Positions 25,178 through 33,979 of a stretch of 45,660 nucleotides of DNA are shown in pieces. Made by a program: the position numbers and the translations under genes. The notes below the pieces were generated by a model. The model saw only the letters and a program-made list of their open reading frames with translations. It was not told the DNA's origin and did not search any database. This DNA comes from Crossiella sp. SN42 (GTDB lineage: Bacteria > Actinomycetota > Actinomycetes > Mycobacteriales > Pseudonocardiaceae), in contig NZ_JAMHIV010000054.1 of the NCBI RefSeq assembly GCF_023897065.1, forward strand, positions 1-45,660, read 5' to 3'. How positions within the stretch are numbered: position 1 is the first letter of the stretch; each line of letters starts with the position of its first letter.

Positions 25178-26607
25178 GCGCCCCCGAGGTCGGCCCGCTG
25201 GACGAGCGCCTGGCCCGCACCCACCTGGTGGGCATCGGCGGCGCCGGGATGAGCGGCATCGCCCGGATCCTGCTGGCCCGCGGCGCGCGGGTGTCCGGCT
25301 CCGACGCCAAGGACTCGCCCACCGTGCTGGCCCTGCGCGCGCAGGGCGCGGAGATCAGCACCGGGCACCTGGCGGAGAACCTGGACCAGCTCGACGGCGG
25401 GCCGACCGCGGTGGTCGTCTCCACCGCGATCCGGCCGAGCAACCCGGAGCTGGCCGCGGCCCAGGAGCGCGGCATCACCGTGCTGCGCAGGGCGGAGGCG
25501 CTGGGCGCGCTGATGGCCGGGCACCGGGTGGCCTGCATCGCGGGCACGCACGGCAAGACCTCGACCACCTCGATGCTCACCGTGGCCCTGCAGCACTGCC
25601 GGCTGGACCCCTCCTTCGCCATCGGCGGCGACCTCAACGAGTCCGGCGCCAACGCCCACCACGGCAGCGGCGGCGCGTTCGTGGCCGAGGCCGATGAGTC
25701 CGACGGCTCGTTCCTGGTGTTCAGCCCCTCGGTCGCGGTGGTCACCAACGTGGAGGCCGACCACCTGGACCACCACGGCACGGTCGAGGCCTACGTGGCG
25801 GTCTTCGACGAGTTCGTCACCCGGATCGAGCCCGGCGGCGTGCTGATCGCCAACATCGACGACCCGGGCTCGGCCGCGCTGGCCGAGCGCGCCACCGCCC
25901 AGGGCGTGCGGGTGCTGCGCTACGGCCGCGCTGAGGGCGCGGACGCCCGCATCCTGGTGCACCGGCCCACCGCGGCCGGTGGCGAGGTGGACATCGAGCT
26001 GGGCGGCGAGCAGGTCACCGTCACGGTGGCCGTGCCAGGCGAGCACATGGCGGGCAACGCGGTCGCCGCGCTGCTGGCCGGGCTGGAGCTGGGCGCGCCG
26101 CTGGACGGCCTGCTGGACGGCCTGGCCGCCTTCGGTGGCGTCCGGCGGCGGTTCGAGTTCAAGGGCCAAGCCGCCGGAGTTCGGGTCTACGACGACTACG
26201 CCCACCACCCCACCGAGGTGGACGCCCAGCTGCGCGCCGCCCGGCCGGTGGTCGGCGGCACGGGCAGGCTGGTGGTGGTCTTCCAGCCGCACCTGTACTC
26301 GCGCACCAAGGCCTTCTGCGCCGAGTTCGCCCAGGCGCTGGCGCTGGCCGACGAGGTGGTGGTGCTCGACGTCTACGGCGCTCGCGAGGAGCCCGAGCCC
26401 GGCGTGACCGGCGAGCTGGTGGCCGAGAGCGTGCCGCTGCCGCAGGGCAGGGTGCACTACGAGTCCTCGATCAGCCACGCGCCCAAGCTGGTGGCCAGCC
26501 TGGTCCGCGCCGGTGACCTGGTGATCACCATGGGCGCGGGCGATGTCACCATGCTCGGCCCGGAGATCCTCGGCGAGCTGGCCGGCGGCGAGGACGCCGG
26601 ACGATGA
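25174..26607 (+). CDS. murC: UDP-N-acetylmuramate:L-alanine ligase MurC
   Basis: The 477-aa ligase adds the first amino acid of the stem peptide. It has the N-terminal [14 protein letters not shown], the P-loop [24 protein letters not shown], the substrate-binding [11 protein letters not shown] and [11 protein letters not shown]. It overlaps murG and ftsQ by 4 nt each, so ligase and divisome genes are coupled. Confidence 0.97.
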   Translation: MSAPEVGPLDERLARTHLVGIGGAGMSGIARILLARGARVSGSDAKDSPTVLALRAQGAEISTGHLAENLDQLDGGPTAVVVSTAIRPSNPELAAAQERGITVLRRAEALGALMAGHRVACIAGTHGKTSTTSMLTVALQHCRLDPSFAIGGDLNESGANAHHGSGGAFVAEADESDGSFLVFSPSVAVVTNVEADHLDHHGTVEAYVAVFDEFVTRIEPGGVLIANIDDPGSAALAERATAQGVRVLRYGRAEGADARILVHRPTAAGGEVDIELGGEQVTVTVAVPGEHMAGNAVAALLAGLELGAPLDGLLDGLAAFGGVRRRFEFKGQAAGVRVYDDYAHHPTEVDAQLRAARPVVGGTGRLVVVFQPHLYSRTKAFCAEFAQALALADEVVVLDVYGAREEPEPGVTGELVAESVPLPQGRVHYESSISHAPKLVASLVRAGDLVITMGAGDVTMLGPEILGELAGGEDAGR

Positions 26608-27383
26608 GCGCGACGCCGCAGCGCGGCAAGCGGTACAGCGACCCCCGCAGGGCCGCCCGGCCGCGCCCGGCGTCCGTGCGGGGCCGCCGTCCGGCCGGGC
26701 GGCGGCGGGTGGCCAAGCTGCGCAGGCTGCTGCGGCCCTGGGTGCTGATGTCGGTGGTGACCGTGCTGGTCGGCCTCGGCTACCTGCTCTACTACACCGG
26801 GCTGTTCGCGGTCAGGGAGGTGCGGATCGACGGCCTCAAGGCGCTCAGCGCCGAGGAGATCCGCACCGCGGCCAACGTGCCGGAAGGCACCCCGCTGCTC
26901 CAGGTGGACACCGCCGAGGTGGCCGCCAGGATCGGCGCCGTGCCCAGGGTGTTCACGGTGAACGTGGAGCGCTCCTTCCCGGGCAGCCTGGTGGTCACCG
27001 TGGACGAGCGCACCCCGGTCGGGGTGTTCAACGGCGCCGAGGGCCCGCAGCTGGTGGACGGCACCGGCCGGGCCTACGCCACCGTGCCCAAGCCGCCGGA
27101 CGGCCTGCCGGTGGTCAAGGTGCGCAGCGCCGCGCCGGACGACCCGGCGGCCAAGGCCGCGGTGGACGTGCTGGCCGCGGTGCCGGACAAGCTCAAGCCG
27201 GAGGTGCTGGAGGTCGCCGCCGAGGTGCCCGGCGACGTCCGGCTACAGCTGATCGGCGGCCGGGAGGTGCGCTGGGGCAGCACCGCCGACTCCGGCCGCA
27301 AGGCGCAGGTGCTGGAGCCGTTGCTGGGCCGGCCTGGGAAAATCTTTAACATCTCCAGCCCGGACCTGCCTACTGTCGTCTGA
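26604..27383 (+). CDS. ftsQ: Cell division protein FtsQ (POTRA domain)
   Basis: The 259-aa bitopic divisome protein has an Arg-rich cytoplasmic tail of about 45 residues, one membrane helix ([19 protein letters not shown], about 46-65) and a POTRA domain starting [19 protein letters not shown]. The FtsQ beta domain follows ([20 protein letters not shown]). ATG 26604 overlaps the murC stop. The stop codon TGA overlaps the ATG of the next gene by one base. Confidence 0.95.
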   Translation: MSATPQRGKRYSDPRRAARPRPASVRGRRPAGRRRVAKLRRLLRPWVLMSVVTVLVGLGYLLYYTGLFAVREVRIDGLKALSAEEIRTAANVPEGTPLLQVDTAEVAARIGAVPRVFTVNVERSFPGSLVVTVDERTPVGVFNGAEGPQLVDGTGRAYATVPKPPDGLPVVKVRSAAPDDPAAKAAVDVLAAVPDKLKPEVLEVAAEVPGDVRLQLIGGREVRWGSTADSGRKAQVLEPLLGRPGKIFNISSPDLPTVV

Positions 27384-27886
27384 TGACTGACACCCGTCCC
27401 GAACCGCCGCTGATCGCCGACGAGCGCGACACCCTGTGCGGCTTCCTGGACTTCTTGCGCGCCACCGTGGTCATGAAGGCCACCGGACTGTCCGAAGTGG
27501 ACGCTCGGAAACCGCTGATCCCCAGCTCACCGCTGATGACGGTGGTCGGACTGGTCAACCACCTGCGCTGGGTGGAGTGGGCCTGGTTCAGCAACCGGGT
27601 GGACGACCAGCCCGGCGAACCGCCCTGGGCGGGCGACGATCCGGACGCCGAGTTCCGGGTGCCGGCCGAGCAGTCGCTGGCCGATGTGCTGGCCGGGTAC
27701 GAGCGGGAATGCGCGGTCAGCCGGGAGGTCCTGGCCCGAAAGGACCTGTCGGCGACATTCGTTCATCCGCGACTCGGTAACGTAAGCGTGCGCTGGGTGC
27801 TGACCCACATGATCGAGGAGACCGGACGCCATGCCGGTCATCTCGACCTCATTCGCGAGCTGCTCGACGGTGTGACCGGAGAGTGA
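27383..27886 (+). CDS. DinB/DUF664 family protein inserted between ftsQ and ftsZ
   Basis: The 167-aa protein is a four-helix-bundle DinB/YfiT-type protein. The putative metal ligands are the histidine in LVNHLRWVEWAW and the pair in ETGRHAGHLDLIREL. Family members include mycothiol- or bacillithiol-dependent transferases, so a thiol-S-transferase role is possible (inference). It starts at the ATG overlapping the ftsQ stop (TGATG). TACTGT (27371-27376) lies 6 nt upstream, so it may also have a leaderless promoter of its own. Its place between ftsQ and ftsZ is unusual for a division cluster. Confidence 0.85.
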   Translation: MTDTRPEPPLIADERDTLCGFLDFLRATVVMKATGLSEVDARKPLIPSSPLMTVVGLVNHLRWVEWAWFSNRVDDQPGEPPWAGDDPDAEFRVPAEQSLADVLAGYERECAVSREVLARKDLSATFVHPRLGNVSVRWVLTHMIEETGRHAGHLDLIRELLDGVTGE

Positions 27887-28132
27887 CGGAGGGGTGGGGG
27901 CGTGCCTACAAGTTTCCTTCGTGGGTTACGTGTGCGGGTTCACTCGGCGTGGCTGCTGGACGGAGAACACCGACGGTGCATAACGTCCCGTTCGATGGTC
28001 AGGGGTTGACATAACTCTCAACCGACAGTTGAGGCTGAGGGTTTCGAGACGGGGCTGGCGCCGGGTGGCGACGGTCCAGACCCGCGAGCCACAGCACTGG
28101 AACACACAGCCACGATCAGGAAGGCGGACCCG
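27887..28132 (+). promoter_or_regulatory. ftsZ promoter/leader region with CTCAAC-N5-GTTGAG dyad
   Basis: This 246-bp leader contains TTGACA (28006-28011), a good -35 box. It is followed by the inverted repeat CTCAAC (28017-28022) / GTTGAG (28028-28033), which would cover the spacer and -10 region. Such a dyad could be an operator or an mRNA hairpin. AGGAAGG lies 8 nt before the ATG of ftsZ. The exact -10 box is not clear. Confidence 0.45.
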
Positions 28133-29479
28133 ATGACGCCCCCGCACAACTACCTCGCGGTGATCAAGGTCGTCGGAATCGGCGGCGGCGGCGTCAACGC
28201 GGTGAACCGCATGATCGAGGTTGGGCTCAAGGGAGTCGAGTTCATCGCGGTGAACACCGACGCCCAGGCTTTGCTGATGTCAGACGCCGACGTGAAGCTC
28301 GACATCGGCCGCGAGCTGACCCGCGGTCTCGGCGCAGGCGCCAACCCCGAGGTCGGCCAGCGCGCCGCCGAGGACCACCGGGAAGAGATCGAAGAGGTCA
28401 TCAAGGGCGCCGACATGGTCTTCGTGACCGCGGGCGAGGGCGGTGGCACGGGTACCGGCGGCGCGCCGGTGGTCGCCTCGATCGCCCGCAAGCTCGGCGC
28501 GCTGACCATCGGCGTGGTCACCCGCCCGTTCTCCTTCGAGGGCAAGCGGCGGGCCAAGCAGGCCGAGGACGGCATCCAGGCGCTGCGCAACGAGTGCGAC
28601 ACCTTGATCGTCATCCCGAACGACCGGCTGCTGCAGCTGGGCGACATCGGCGTCAGCCTGATGGACGCCTTCCGCTCGGCCGATGAGGTGCTGCTCTCCG
28701 GTGTGCAGGGCATCACCGACCTGATCACCACCCCCGGTCTGATCAACCTGGACTTCGCCGACGTCAAGAGCGTCATGTCCGGCGCGGGCAGCGCGCTGAT
28801 GGGCATCGGCTCGGCCAGGGGCGAGGGCCGCGCGGTGCAGGCCGCGGGCAAGGCGATCAACTCGCCGCTGCTGGAAGCCTCGATGGAGGGCGCGCACGGC
28901 GTGCTGCTGTCCATCGCGGGTGGCTCGGACCTCGGCCTGTTCGAGATCAACGAGGCCGCCTCGCTGGTCCAGGAGGCCGCGCACCCCGAGGCCAACATCA
29001 TCTTCGGTACGGTCATCGACGACTCGCTCGGCGACGAGGTCAGGGTCACCGTGATAGCCGCTGGGTTCGACGGCGGCACGCCGACGCACAAGAAGCTGGA
29101 GCCCGCCCCGGTCACCTCGCGTGCCCCGGTGGCCCCGGCCCAGGCCGGCCAGGTCGGCGGCAACCCCCAGCAGCAGCCCGAGCAACCGCAGCAGGCGGCT
29201 CCCCAGCCGCCGCCTCAGCAGCAGACCTACCAGCCGGCTCCGCAGCCGCAGACCTACCAGCAGCCGCAGGCCCAGCCCGCGCCGCAGCCGGTCGTGCAGC
29301 AGCCCCCGGCCCCGCAGCCGCCGCAGGCCAACCCGATGAACCCGCTGCCGCCGCGCACCTCCTCCGGCCTGCCCCCGGTCAGCTCCGGTCTCGGCGGCAG
29401 CCTGCCGTCCCGCTCGGTCCCGATCACCGACGAGCCGGATGACGACGAGGTCGACGTCCCGCCGTTCATGCGCCGCTGA
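28133..29479 (+). CDS. ftsZ: Cell division GTPase FtsZ
   Basis: The 448-aa tubulin homologue forms the Z ring. It shows [16 protein letters not shown], the tubulin signature [25 protein letters not shown] and the T7 loop [12 protein letters not shown] long Gln/Pro-rich disordered linker (about residues 325-415) leads to the conserved tail [11 protein letters not shown], the usual docking peptide for SepF and FtsW. ATG 28133 has a good ribosome site. It is preceded by its own promoter region and followed 108 nt later by pgeF. Confidence 0.98.
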   Translation: MTPPHNYLAVIKVVGIGGGGVNAVNRMIEVGLKGVEFIAVNTDAQALLMSDADVKLDIGRELTRGLGAGANPEVGQRAAEDHREEIEEVIKGADMVFVTAGEGGGTGTGGAPVVASIARKLGALTIGVVTRPFSFEGKRRAKQAEDGIQALRNECDTLIVIPNDRLLQLGDIGVSLMDAFRSADEVLLSGVQGITDLITTPGLINLDFADVKSVMSGAGSALMGIGSARGEGRAVQAAGKAINSPLLEASMEGAHGVLLSIAGGSDLGLFEINEAASLVQEAAHPEANIIFGTVIDDSLGDEVRVTVIAAGFDGGTPTHKKLEPAPVTSRAPVAPAQAGQVGGNPQQQPEQPQQAAPQPPPQQQTYQPAPQPQTYQQPQAQPAPQPVVQQPPAPQPPQANPMNPLPPRTSSGLPPVSSGLGGSLPSRSVPITDEPDDDEVDVPPFMRR

Positions 29480-29587
29480 CCAACCCTCGCCAGCACGCCG
29501 TGCCGCCCAGCGACACGGCGTGTTCGCTTTTCCGGGTTCGGCCAACACGGCGGTGGGGGACGGGGTGCGGCGCGCTAACGTTCGGGC

Positions 29588-30295
29588 GTGCGCATTCGTC
29601 GGGTCATCACCACGCGGGCGGGCGGGGCTTCGCTTGCGCCGTACGAGTCCTTCAACCTCGGCGACCACGTCGGGGACGCGCCGGAGGCGGTGAGCGCGAA
29701 CCGGAAGCGGCTGGCCGAGGGGATCGGGCTGTCCGCGGACCGGCTGGTCTGGATGGAGCAGGTGCACGGCCGCACGGTCACCACCGTGGACGGGCCGGGT
29801 GACACCCCCGCCGAGGCCACCGACGCGCTGGTCACCGCGACGCCGGGGCTGGCGCTGGTGGCGCTGACCGCGGACTGCGTGCCGGTGCTGCTCGGCGACG
29901 CCGAGGCCGGGGTGGTCGCCGCGGTGCACGCGGGCCGGGTGGGCGCCAGGGTCGGCGTGCTGCCCGCGGCGCTGCGCGCGATGGACGCGGCAGGCGCCCG
30001 GATCGACCGGGTGGAGGCGTTGCTCGGGCCCTCGGTGTGCGGGGAGTGCTACGAGGTGCCGCAGGCCATGCAGGACGACGTGGCCGCGCACCTGCCCGGC
30101 GCGGCCTGCAAGACGCGCAAGGGCACGCCGGGGCTGGACCTGCGGGCCGGGCTCTGGCAGCAGCTCGCCGACGCCGGGGTGGCCAAGGTCGGGCTGGACC
30201 CGCGCTGCACGGTGGAGGACAAGACCCTGTTCAGCCACCGCCGGGACGGCCAGACCGGTCGGCTGGCCTCGGTGGTCTGGGTGGAGGCGGAATGA
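29588..30295 (+). CDS. pgeF: Laccase-domain purine nucleoside phosphorylase/PG-editing factor (YfiH/PgeF family)
   Basis: The 235-aa protein belongs to the DUF152/YfiH family, whose members show purine nucleoside phosphorylase/adenosine deaminase activity and, in E. coli, remove wrongly linked L-Ser muropeptides. Zinc ligands are visible as the histidine in MEQVHGRTV, the cysteine in LTADCVPVLL and the histidine in AAVHAGRVG. TAACGT (29576-29581) lies 6 nt before the GTG, so the gene can be read from a leaderless mRNA. yggS overlaps the stop by 4 nt. Position between ftsZ and sepF is standard for actinobacteria. Confidence 0.92.
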   Translation: MRIRRVITTRAGGASLAPYESFNLGDHVGDAPEAVSANRKRLAEGIGLSADRLVWMEQVHGRTVTTVDGPGDTPAEATDALVTATPGLALVALTADCVPVLLGDAEAGVVAAVHAGRVGARVGVLPAALRAMDAAGARIDRVEALLGPSVCGECYEVPQAMQDDVAAHLPGAACKTRKGTPGLDLRAGLWQQLADAGVAKVGLDPRCTVEDKTLFSHRRDGQTGRLASVVWVEAE

Positions 30296-31032
30296 GCGGC
30301 GCGCTGAGCAGGGAGGAGCGCAAGGCCGAGCTGGCCGCGGCGCTGGCCGAGATCCAGGAGCGGATCGCCACCGCCTGCGCCAAGGCCGGGCGGGACCCTG
30401 CCGAGGTCCAGCTGCTGCCCATCACCAAGAACTTCCCGGCCTCCGACGTGGCCCTGCTGACCGAGCTGGGCTGCACCGAGTTCGGCGAGTCCAGGGAGCA
30501 GGAGGCCAGCGCCAAGGCCGCCGAGCTGGCCGAGGCCGGCATCCACCCGCGCTGGCACCTGATCGGCAGGCTCCAGCGCAACAAGGCCCGCGCGGTGCTC
30601 CGCTGGGCCGGAGTCATCCAGACGGTGGACAGCGTCCGGCTGGCCGAGGCGCTCGCCAAGGCGGTGGCCAAGGCCCGCGCCGAGGGCGAGCGGGAGGACC
30701 CGCTGGACGTGCTCGTTCAGCTGAGCCTGGACGGTGATCCACAGCGTGGCGGGGTCCCGCAAGATCAACTCGCTGAACTGGTGGCAAAGATCACGCGATC
30801 GGGTGAACTGAACCTGAAAGGTGTGATGGCCGTCGCACCCCTAGGTAGTAATCCCCATGACGCTTTCGGGGAACTCGCTGAGGTGTCCGCGCGTCTAAGG
30901 AACGAGCATGCAGGTGCCGTCGTGGTGTCCGCAGGCATGAGCGGGGACTTGGAAGCGGCGATTGACCACGGCTCGACCTGTGTGCGTGTCGGAACCTCGT
31001 TGCTCGGCGGACGGCGGCTAACCTCGCCATAG
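30292..31032 (+). CDS. Pyridoxal-phosphate homeostasis protein, YggS/PROSC family
   Basis: This 246-aa PLP-binding barrel protein binds the cofactor through the lysine in PITKNFPASDV and has the family blocks GESREQEASAK, WHLIGRLQRNKA, MAVAPLG and VRVGTSLLGGR. It buffers PLP in the cytoplasm. ATG 30292 overlaps the pgeF stop. From about 30740 to the stop, roughly a third of codons end in A or T (CTA, AGT, AAT, AAA, GCA), against very few in the first two-thirds. The protein motifs remain intact. This may mark recombination or an embedded promoter for sepF. Confidence 0.93.
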   Translation: MSGALSREERKAELAAALAEIQERIATACAKAGRDPAEVQLLPITKNFPASDVALLTELGCTEFGESREQEASAKAAELAEAGIHPRWHLIGRLQRNKARAVLRWAGVIQTVDSVRLAEALAKAVAKARAEGEREDPLDVLVQLSLDGDPQRGGVPQDQLAELVAKITRSGELNLKGVMAVAPLGSNPHDAFGELAEVSARLRNEHAGAVVVSAGMSGDLEAAIDHGSTCVRVGTSLLGGRRLTSP

Positions 31033-31088
31033 CCCGTGGAGCGGAGGCCACGGTGGGTGAGGTCGACCAGAAGTAGGAAGGGCTGGCG

Positions 31089-31784
31089 ATGAGCGCGCTC
31101 CAGAAGCTGAAGGCCTACTTCGGAATGGTCCCTGCCGACGAAGTCGACCGGTACGCCACCGAAGAGGACGACCGCTACCACGGCCGCAGCCGGGAGTACG
31201 CGGACGACTACGGCGACCGGGACTACGGAGACCGCCGCTACGCCGAGGCCGACTACGAGTCCTACCCCGAGCGGGGCTCGCGCCGGCGCCGGTTCGGCAC
31301 CTACCGCCCTGAACTGGTCGAAGACGTCGACGACTACGAGCCGGAACCCGAGCCCGCGCGCACGCGCAGGCCGTGGGCGGCCACCACGTCGACGCCGAGC
31401 GTCTCCAGTGTGCCGCCCACCCGCGGCGCGCTGGCCGTCGACCCGCAGACCCAGCACGAGCCGACCCCGCGGACCCGTGCCGTCATCGAGCACCCCTCGC
31501 ACCCGCTCAGCCGGATCACCACCCTGGCCCCGCGCAGCTACCTGGAGGCGCGGACCATCGGCGAGCACTACCGCGAGGGCACCCCGGTGATCATCAACCT
31601 GACCGGCATGGCGGACGCCGACGCACGTCGTCTGGTGGACTTCGCGGCCGGTCTGGCCTTCGCGCTGCGGGGCGACATCGACAAGGTCACCAACAAGGTG
31701 TTCCTTCTCTCACCACCCAACGTCGACGTCACGGCGGAAGATCGCCGGCGGTTGGCGGAGGGTGGCTACTTCAGTCAGAGCTAG
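31089..31784 (+). CDS. sepF: Cell division protein SepF
   Basis: The 231-aa protein anchors FtsZ to the membrane. The N-terminal amphipathic helix MSALQKLKAYFGMV is followed by an acidic Tyr/Asp/Arg-rich linker (DDYGDRDYGDRRYAEADYES). The C-terminal SepF core starts at about residue 140 (TLAPRSYLEARTIGEHYREG, INLTGMADADARRLVDFAAG, VFLLSPPNVDV). AGGAAGGG precedes the ATG. The linker is longer than in Bacillus, as usual in actinobacteria. Confidence 0.96.
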   Translation: MSALQKLKAYFGMVPADEVDRYATEEDDRYHGRSREYADDYGDRDYGDRRYAEADYESYPERGSRRRRFGTYRPELVEDVDDYEPEPEPARTRRPWAATTSTPSVSSVPPTRGALAVDPQTQHEPTPRTRAVIEHPSHPLSRITTLAPRSYLEARTIGEHYREGTPVIINLTGMADADARRLVDFAAGLAFALRGDIDKVTNKVFLLSPPNVDVTAEDRRRLAEGGYFSQS

Positions 31785-31803
31785 AAAGTGGCAGAGTGGA
31801 GGC

Positions 31804-32088
31804 GTGCAACCGGTCTGGGTCATCGCCTATTACCTGCTTTTCGCCTTCTGGCTGCTGCTGACCGCCAGGGTGGTCGTCGAGCTCGTCCGATCGTTCGCCA
31901 GAGAGTGGCGGCCGGCGGGCGGGGTTGCGGTGACGCTGGAGACCATCTACACAGTGACCGACCCCCCGGTCTCCCTGGCTCGTCGGGTGATCCCGATGGT
32001 CCGGATCGGGGGCATCGGACTGGACTTGTCGATTATGGTGCTGCTGCTGGTCGTGTTCATCCTGATGCGGCTGGTGCCGATCTCGTGA
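31804..32088 (+). CDS. YggT family membrane protein
   Basis: The 94-aa protein has two hydrophobic helices (VIAYYLLFAFWLLLTARVV and LSIMVLLLVVFILMRLV) flanking the YggT block SFAREWRPAGG and TVTDPPVSLARRVIPMVRIG. The function is unproven; its fixed place between sepF and divIVA suggests a role in division or turgor control. GTG 31804 has GGAGG very close and also CAGAGT 6 nt upstream, so either a leadered or a leaderless start is possible. Confidence 0.9.
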   Translation: MQPVWVIAYYLLFAFWLLLTARVVVELVRSFAREWRPAGGVAVTLETIYTVTDPPVSLARRVIPMVRIGGIGLDLSIMVLLLVVFILMRLVPIS

Positions 32089-32134
32089 CGGGGAACGAGA
32101 TCAAAAAGCTGCCCCGAGTGCGTGAGGTGATCTG

Positions 32135-32962
32135 ATGGGCTTGACCCCCGCCGACGTTCATAATGTGGCGTTCAGTAAGCCGCCGATAGGCAAGCGGGGC
32201 TACAACGAGGACGAGGTCGATGCCTTCCTCGACCTCATCGAGGCCGAGCTCGCCAGGCTGATCGAGGAGAACAACGACCTGCGCCAGCAGGTCGAACAGC
32301 TCGACAGCCAGCTGAGCAACGCCCGCGTTGAGCTCGAGGACGCGCGGACCAAGACCGTCGCGGGCGGGCACTCCCCGGTCCGCTCGGTCGACGAGCCGCG
32401 TCGCCTCACCCCCGTGCCCCCGCCCAGCGTGATGGAGCAGACCTCCCCTGGAGGCGACCACCACGTGCAGGCAGCCAAGGTCCTCGGCCTGGCTCAGGAG
32501 ATGGCCGACCGGCTCACCGGTGAGGCCAAGGCAGAGTCCGACGGCATGCTGTCGGAAGCCCGGACCAAGTCCGAGCAGCTGCTCTCCGAGGCCCGTGCCA
32601 AGGCCGACAGCATGGTCAACGAGGCCCGTACCAGGGCGGAGACCATGCTCAACGACGCGCGTACCCGTGCCGAGACCCTGGAGCGTCAGGCCAGGGAGAA
32701 GGCTTCGGCCCTCGAACGGGACGCCCAGCGCAAGCACACCGAGGTGATGGGCTCCATCACCCAGGAGAAGAACGCGCTGGAGAAGAAGCTCGACACGCTG
32801 CGCACCTTCGAGCGTGAGTACCGCACCAGGTTGAAGACCTTCCTGGAGTCCCGCCTGCAGGAACTGATCGACCAGGGTTCGGCCGCACCCGCGGCGCCGA
32901 CGGAGAGCCGGGCCAACCAGTCCGGGTACACCTTCGGCACCCGTGCGGCAGAGGCCGGCTGA
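32135..32962 (+). CDS. wag31: Polar growth scaffold DivIVA/Wag31
   Basis: This 275-aa coiled-coil protein marks the poles and directs apical wall growth. The N-terminal DivIVA domain ([20 protein letters not shown], then [19 protein letters not shown]) has the membrane-inserting Phe-Ser-Lys-Pro turn. A Pro/Thr linker ([10 protein letters not shown]) holds possible phosphorylation sites. The second coiled coil contains tandem AR/SEAR repeats ([39 protein letters not shown]). It starts at ATG 32135. It ends the division cluster proper. Confidence 0.97.
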   Translation: MGLTPADVHNVAFSKPPIGKRGYNEDEVDAFLDLIEAELARLIEENNDLRQQVEQLDSQLSNARVELEDARTKTVAGGHSPVRSVDEPRRLTPVPPPSVMEQTSPGGDHHVQAAKVLGLAQEMADRLTGEAKAESDGMLSEARTKSEQLLSEARAKADSMVNEARTRAETMLNDARTRAETLERQAREKASALERDAQRKHTEVMGSITQEKNALEKKLDTLRTFEREYRTRLKTFLESRLQELIDQGSAAPAAPTESRANQSGYTFGTRAAEAG

Positions 32963-32987
32963 TCCCGGGCAGTAGGGAGTAGGTCAG

Positions 32988-33569
32988 GTGCTGTACCTGG
33001 TCCTGCTGCTGGTGCTGGCCGCCTTCGGGCTGCTGGTCACCGCCCTGGTCTCCGGGGTGACCGCCTGGGCGTGGGGTTCGGTCGTCGCGAGCGTGGCAGC
33101 CGCGCTGCTGCTGTTCGCGGACTGGATCCTGCGCCGACGCCGGGCGCTCGCCACGGATCCGGAGCCGGCTGCTGATGGGGAAGTCGGCCGTCCGGATGCT
33201 GGAGAACACGCCGAGGCGGTCAGCACCGCGCGGGAGAAGGTCGCAACCGGGCCTGAGGACGACGTGCACGCCGGGGATGCCGCCGAGAAGGCGGCATCCC
33301 CGGCCAAGCCGTCCACGGGCGCCGCGGCCGAACCTGGCGAGGAGGACACCGACGCGGCCGACCTGCTGGTCGTCAGCTCGCTGGCCGAGGAGGTCAGGGT
33401 GGTCGACGAGCACCCGCGCTACCACCTGGCCGAGTGCACCTGGCTCACCGGCTCGGCCACGCTGCGCCTGCCCGTGCGGGAGGCCCGCGAGCTGGGCTTC
33501 ACCCCCTGCGGGCGCTGCACCCCGGACCGCAGCCTCGCGGCAGCACACCGGGCCGGACGCACCCGCTGA
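32988..33569 (+). CDS. Membrane protein with C-terminal Ada-like His/Cys domain
   Basis: The 193-aa protein begins with two membrane helices (YLVLLLVLAAFGLLVTALV and WGSVVASVAAALLLFADWIL). An acidic, Ala/Glu-rich linker of about 80 residues follows. The C-terminal domain of about 45 residues reads YHLAECTWL and GFTPCGRCTPD. The spacing of one Cys after YH and a CxxC resembles the zinc-binding Ada-type metal domain found as a small module in secreted and nuclease proteins. A metal-binding role is inference. The GTG start follows AGGGAG, 25 nt after wag31, so it is probably cotranscribed. I do not know its function. Confidence 0.75.
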   Translation: MLYLVLLLVLAAFGLLVTALVSGVTAWAWGSVVASVAAALLLFADWILRRRRALATDPEPAADGEVGRPDAGEHAEAVSTAREKVATGPEDDVHAGDAAEKAASPAKPSTGAAAEPGEEDTDAADLLVVSSLAEEVRVVDEHPRYHLAECTWLTGSATLRLPVREARELGFTPCGRCTPDRSLAAAHRAGRTR

Positions 33570-33738
33570 GCCGGCCGCACGGTCCAAGTCGCATCCCGTC
33601 TGATCACTCTCAAGTTGCCTAAGTAGTACCAACTCACCCACAGTGACCCCATTCGGGGGAGCACAACGGGGTCCGCAACCTGTATGGCCTAACGGGCGCT
33701 CAGCCCGGCCAGGGCGGCAACCGATTTGCCTGCCCGGT
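33570..33738 (+). other. Intergenic region ending the division operon, before the ileS leader
   Basis: No gene is visible. GACCCC (33645-33650) / GGGGTC (33668-33673) and CGGGC (33693-33697) / GCCCG (33703-33707) are short hairpins that may end the upstream operon. The T-box promoter follows. Confidence 0.35.
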
Positions 33739-33979
33739 TACTCTTGACAACACAGGCACCGATCCGGCCATCACCGGGGAGCCTCCGGAAGAACAGGCGG
33801 TCCGCCGCCCCAGTAGAACCGGACGGGACGGCCCGTCACAGCCGACAAACGAGTGGCCAGACCCGCGAGGGCCTGGCAAGCGGGGTGGTACCGCGGAGCG
33901 CCGGCCACGGCGCGTCGTCCCCGTGTGGGCGCGAGCCCGTACGACGCCGGACGAACCGCACGCGAGGAGCACCCCTCCC
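33739..33979 (+). promoter_or_regulatory. ileS T-box leader (isoleucine tRNA-sensing, translational type)
   Basis: TACTCT (33739-33744) is a likely -10 box. An ultra-short stem I follows: AGGC (33754-33757) with GCCT (33781-33784), enclosing CCGG (33764-33767) with CCGG (33774-33777). Its loop carries the specifier ATC (33770-33772), an isoleucine codon. The T-box proper, GCGGGGTGGTACCGCGG (33880-33896), contains the tRNA-end-binding bulge TGGT (33886-33889). CCCC at about 33918-33922 can pair with its GGGG. The segment after it can mask GAGGAG before the ileS ATG. This is the pattern of actinobacterial translational T-boxes: uncharged tRNA-Ile frees the ribosome site (established knowledge). 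Confidence 0.92.
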
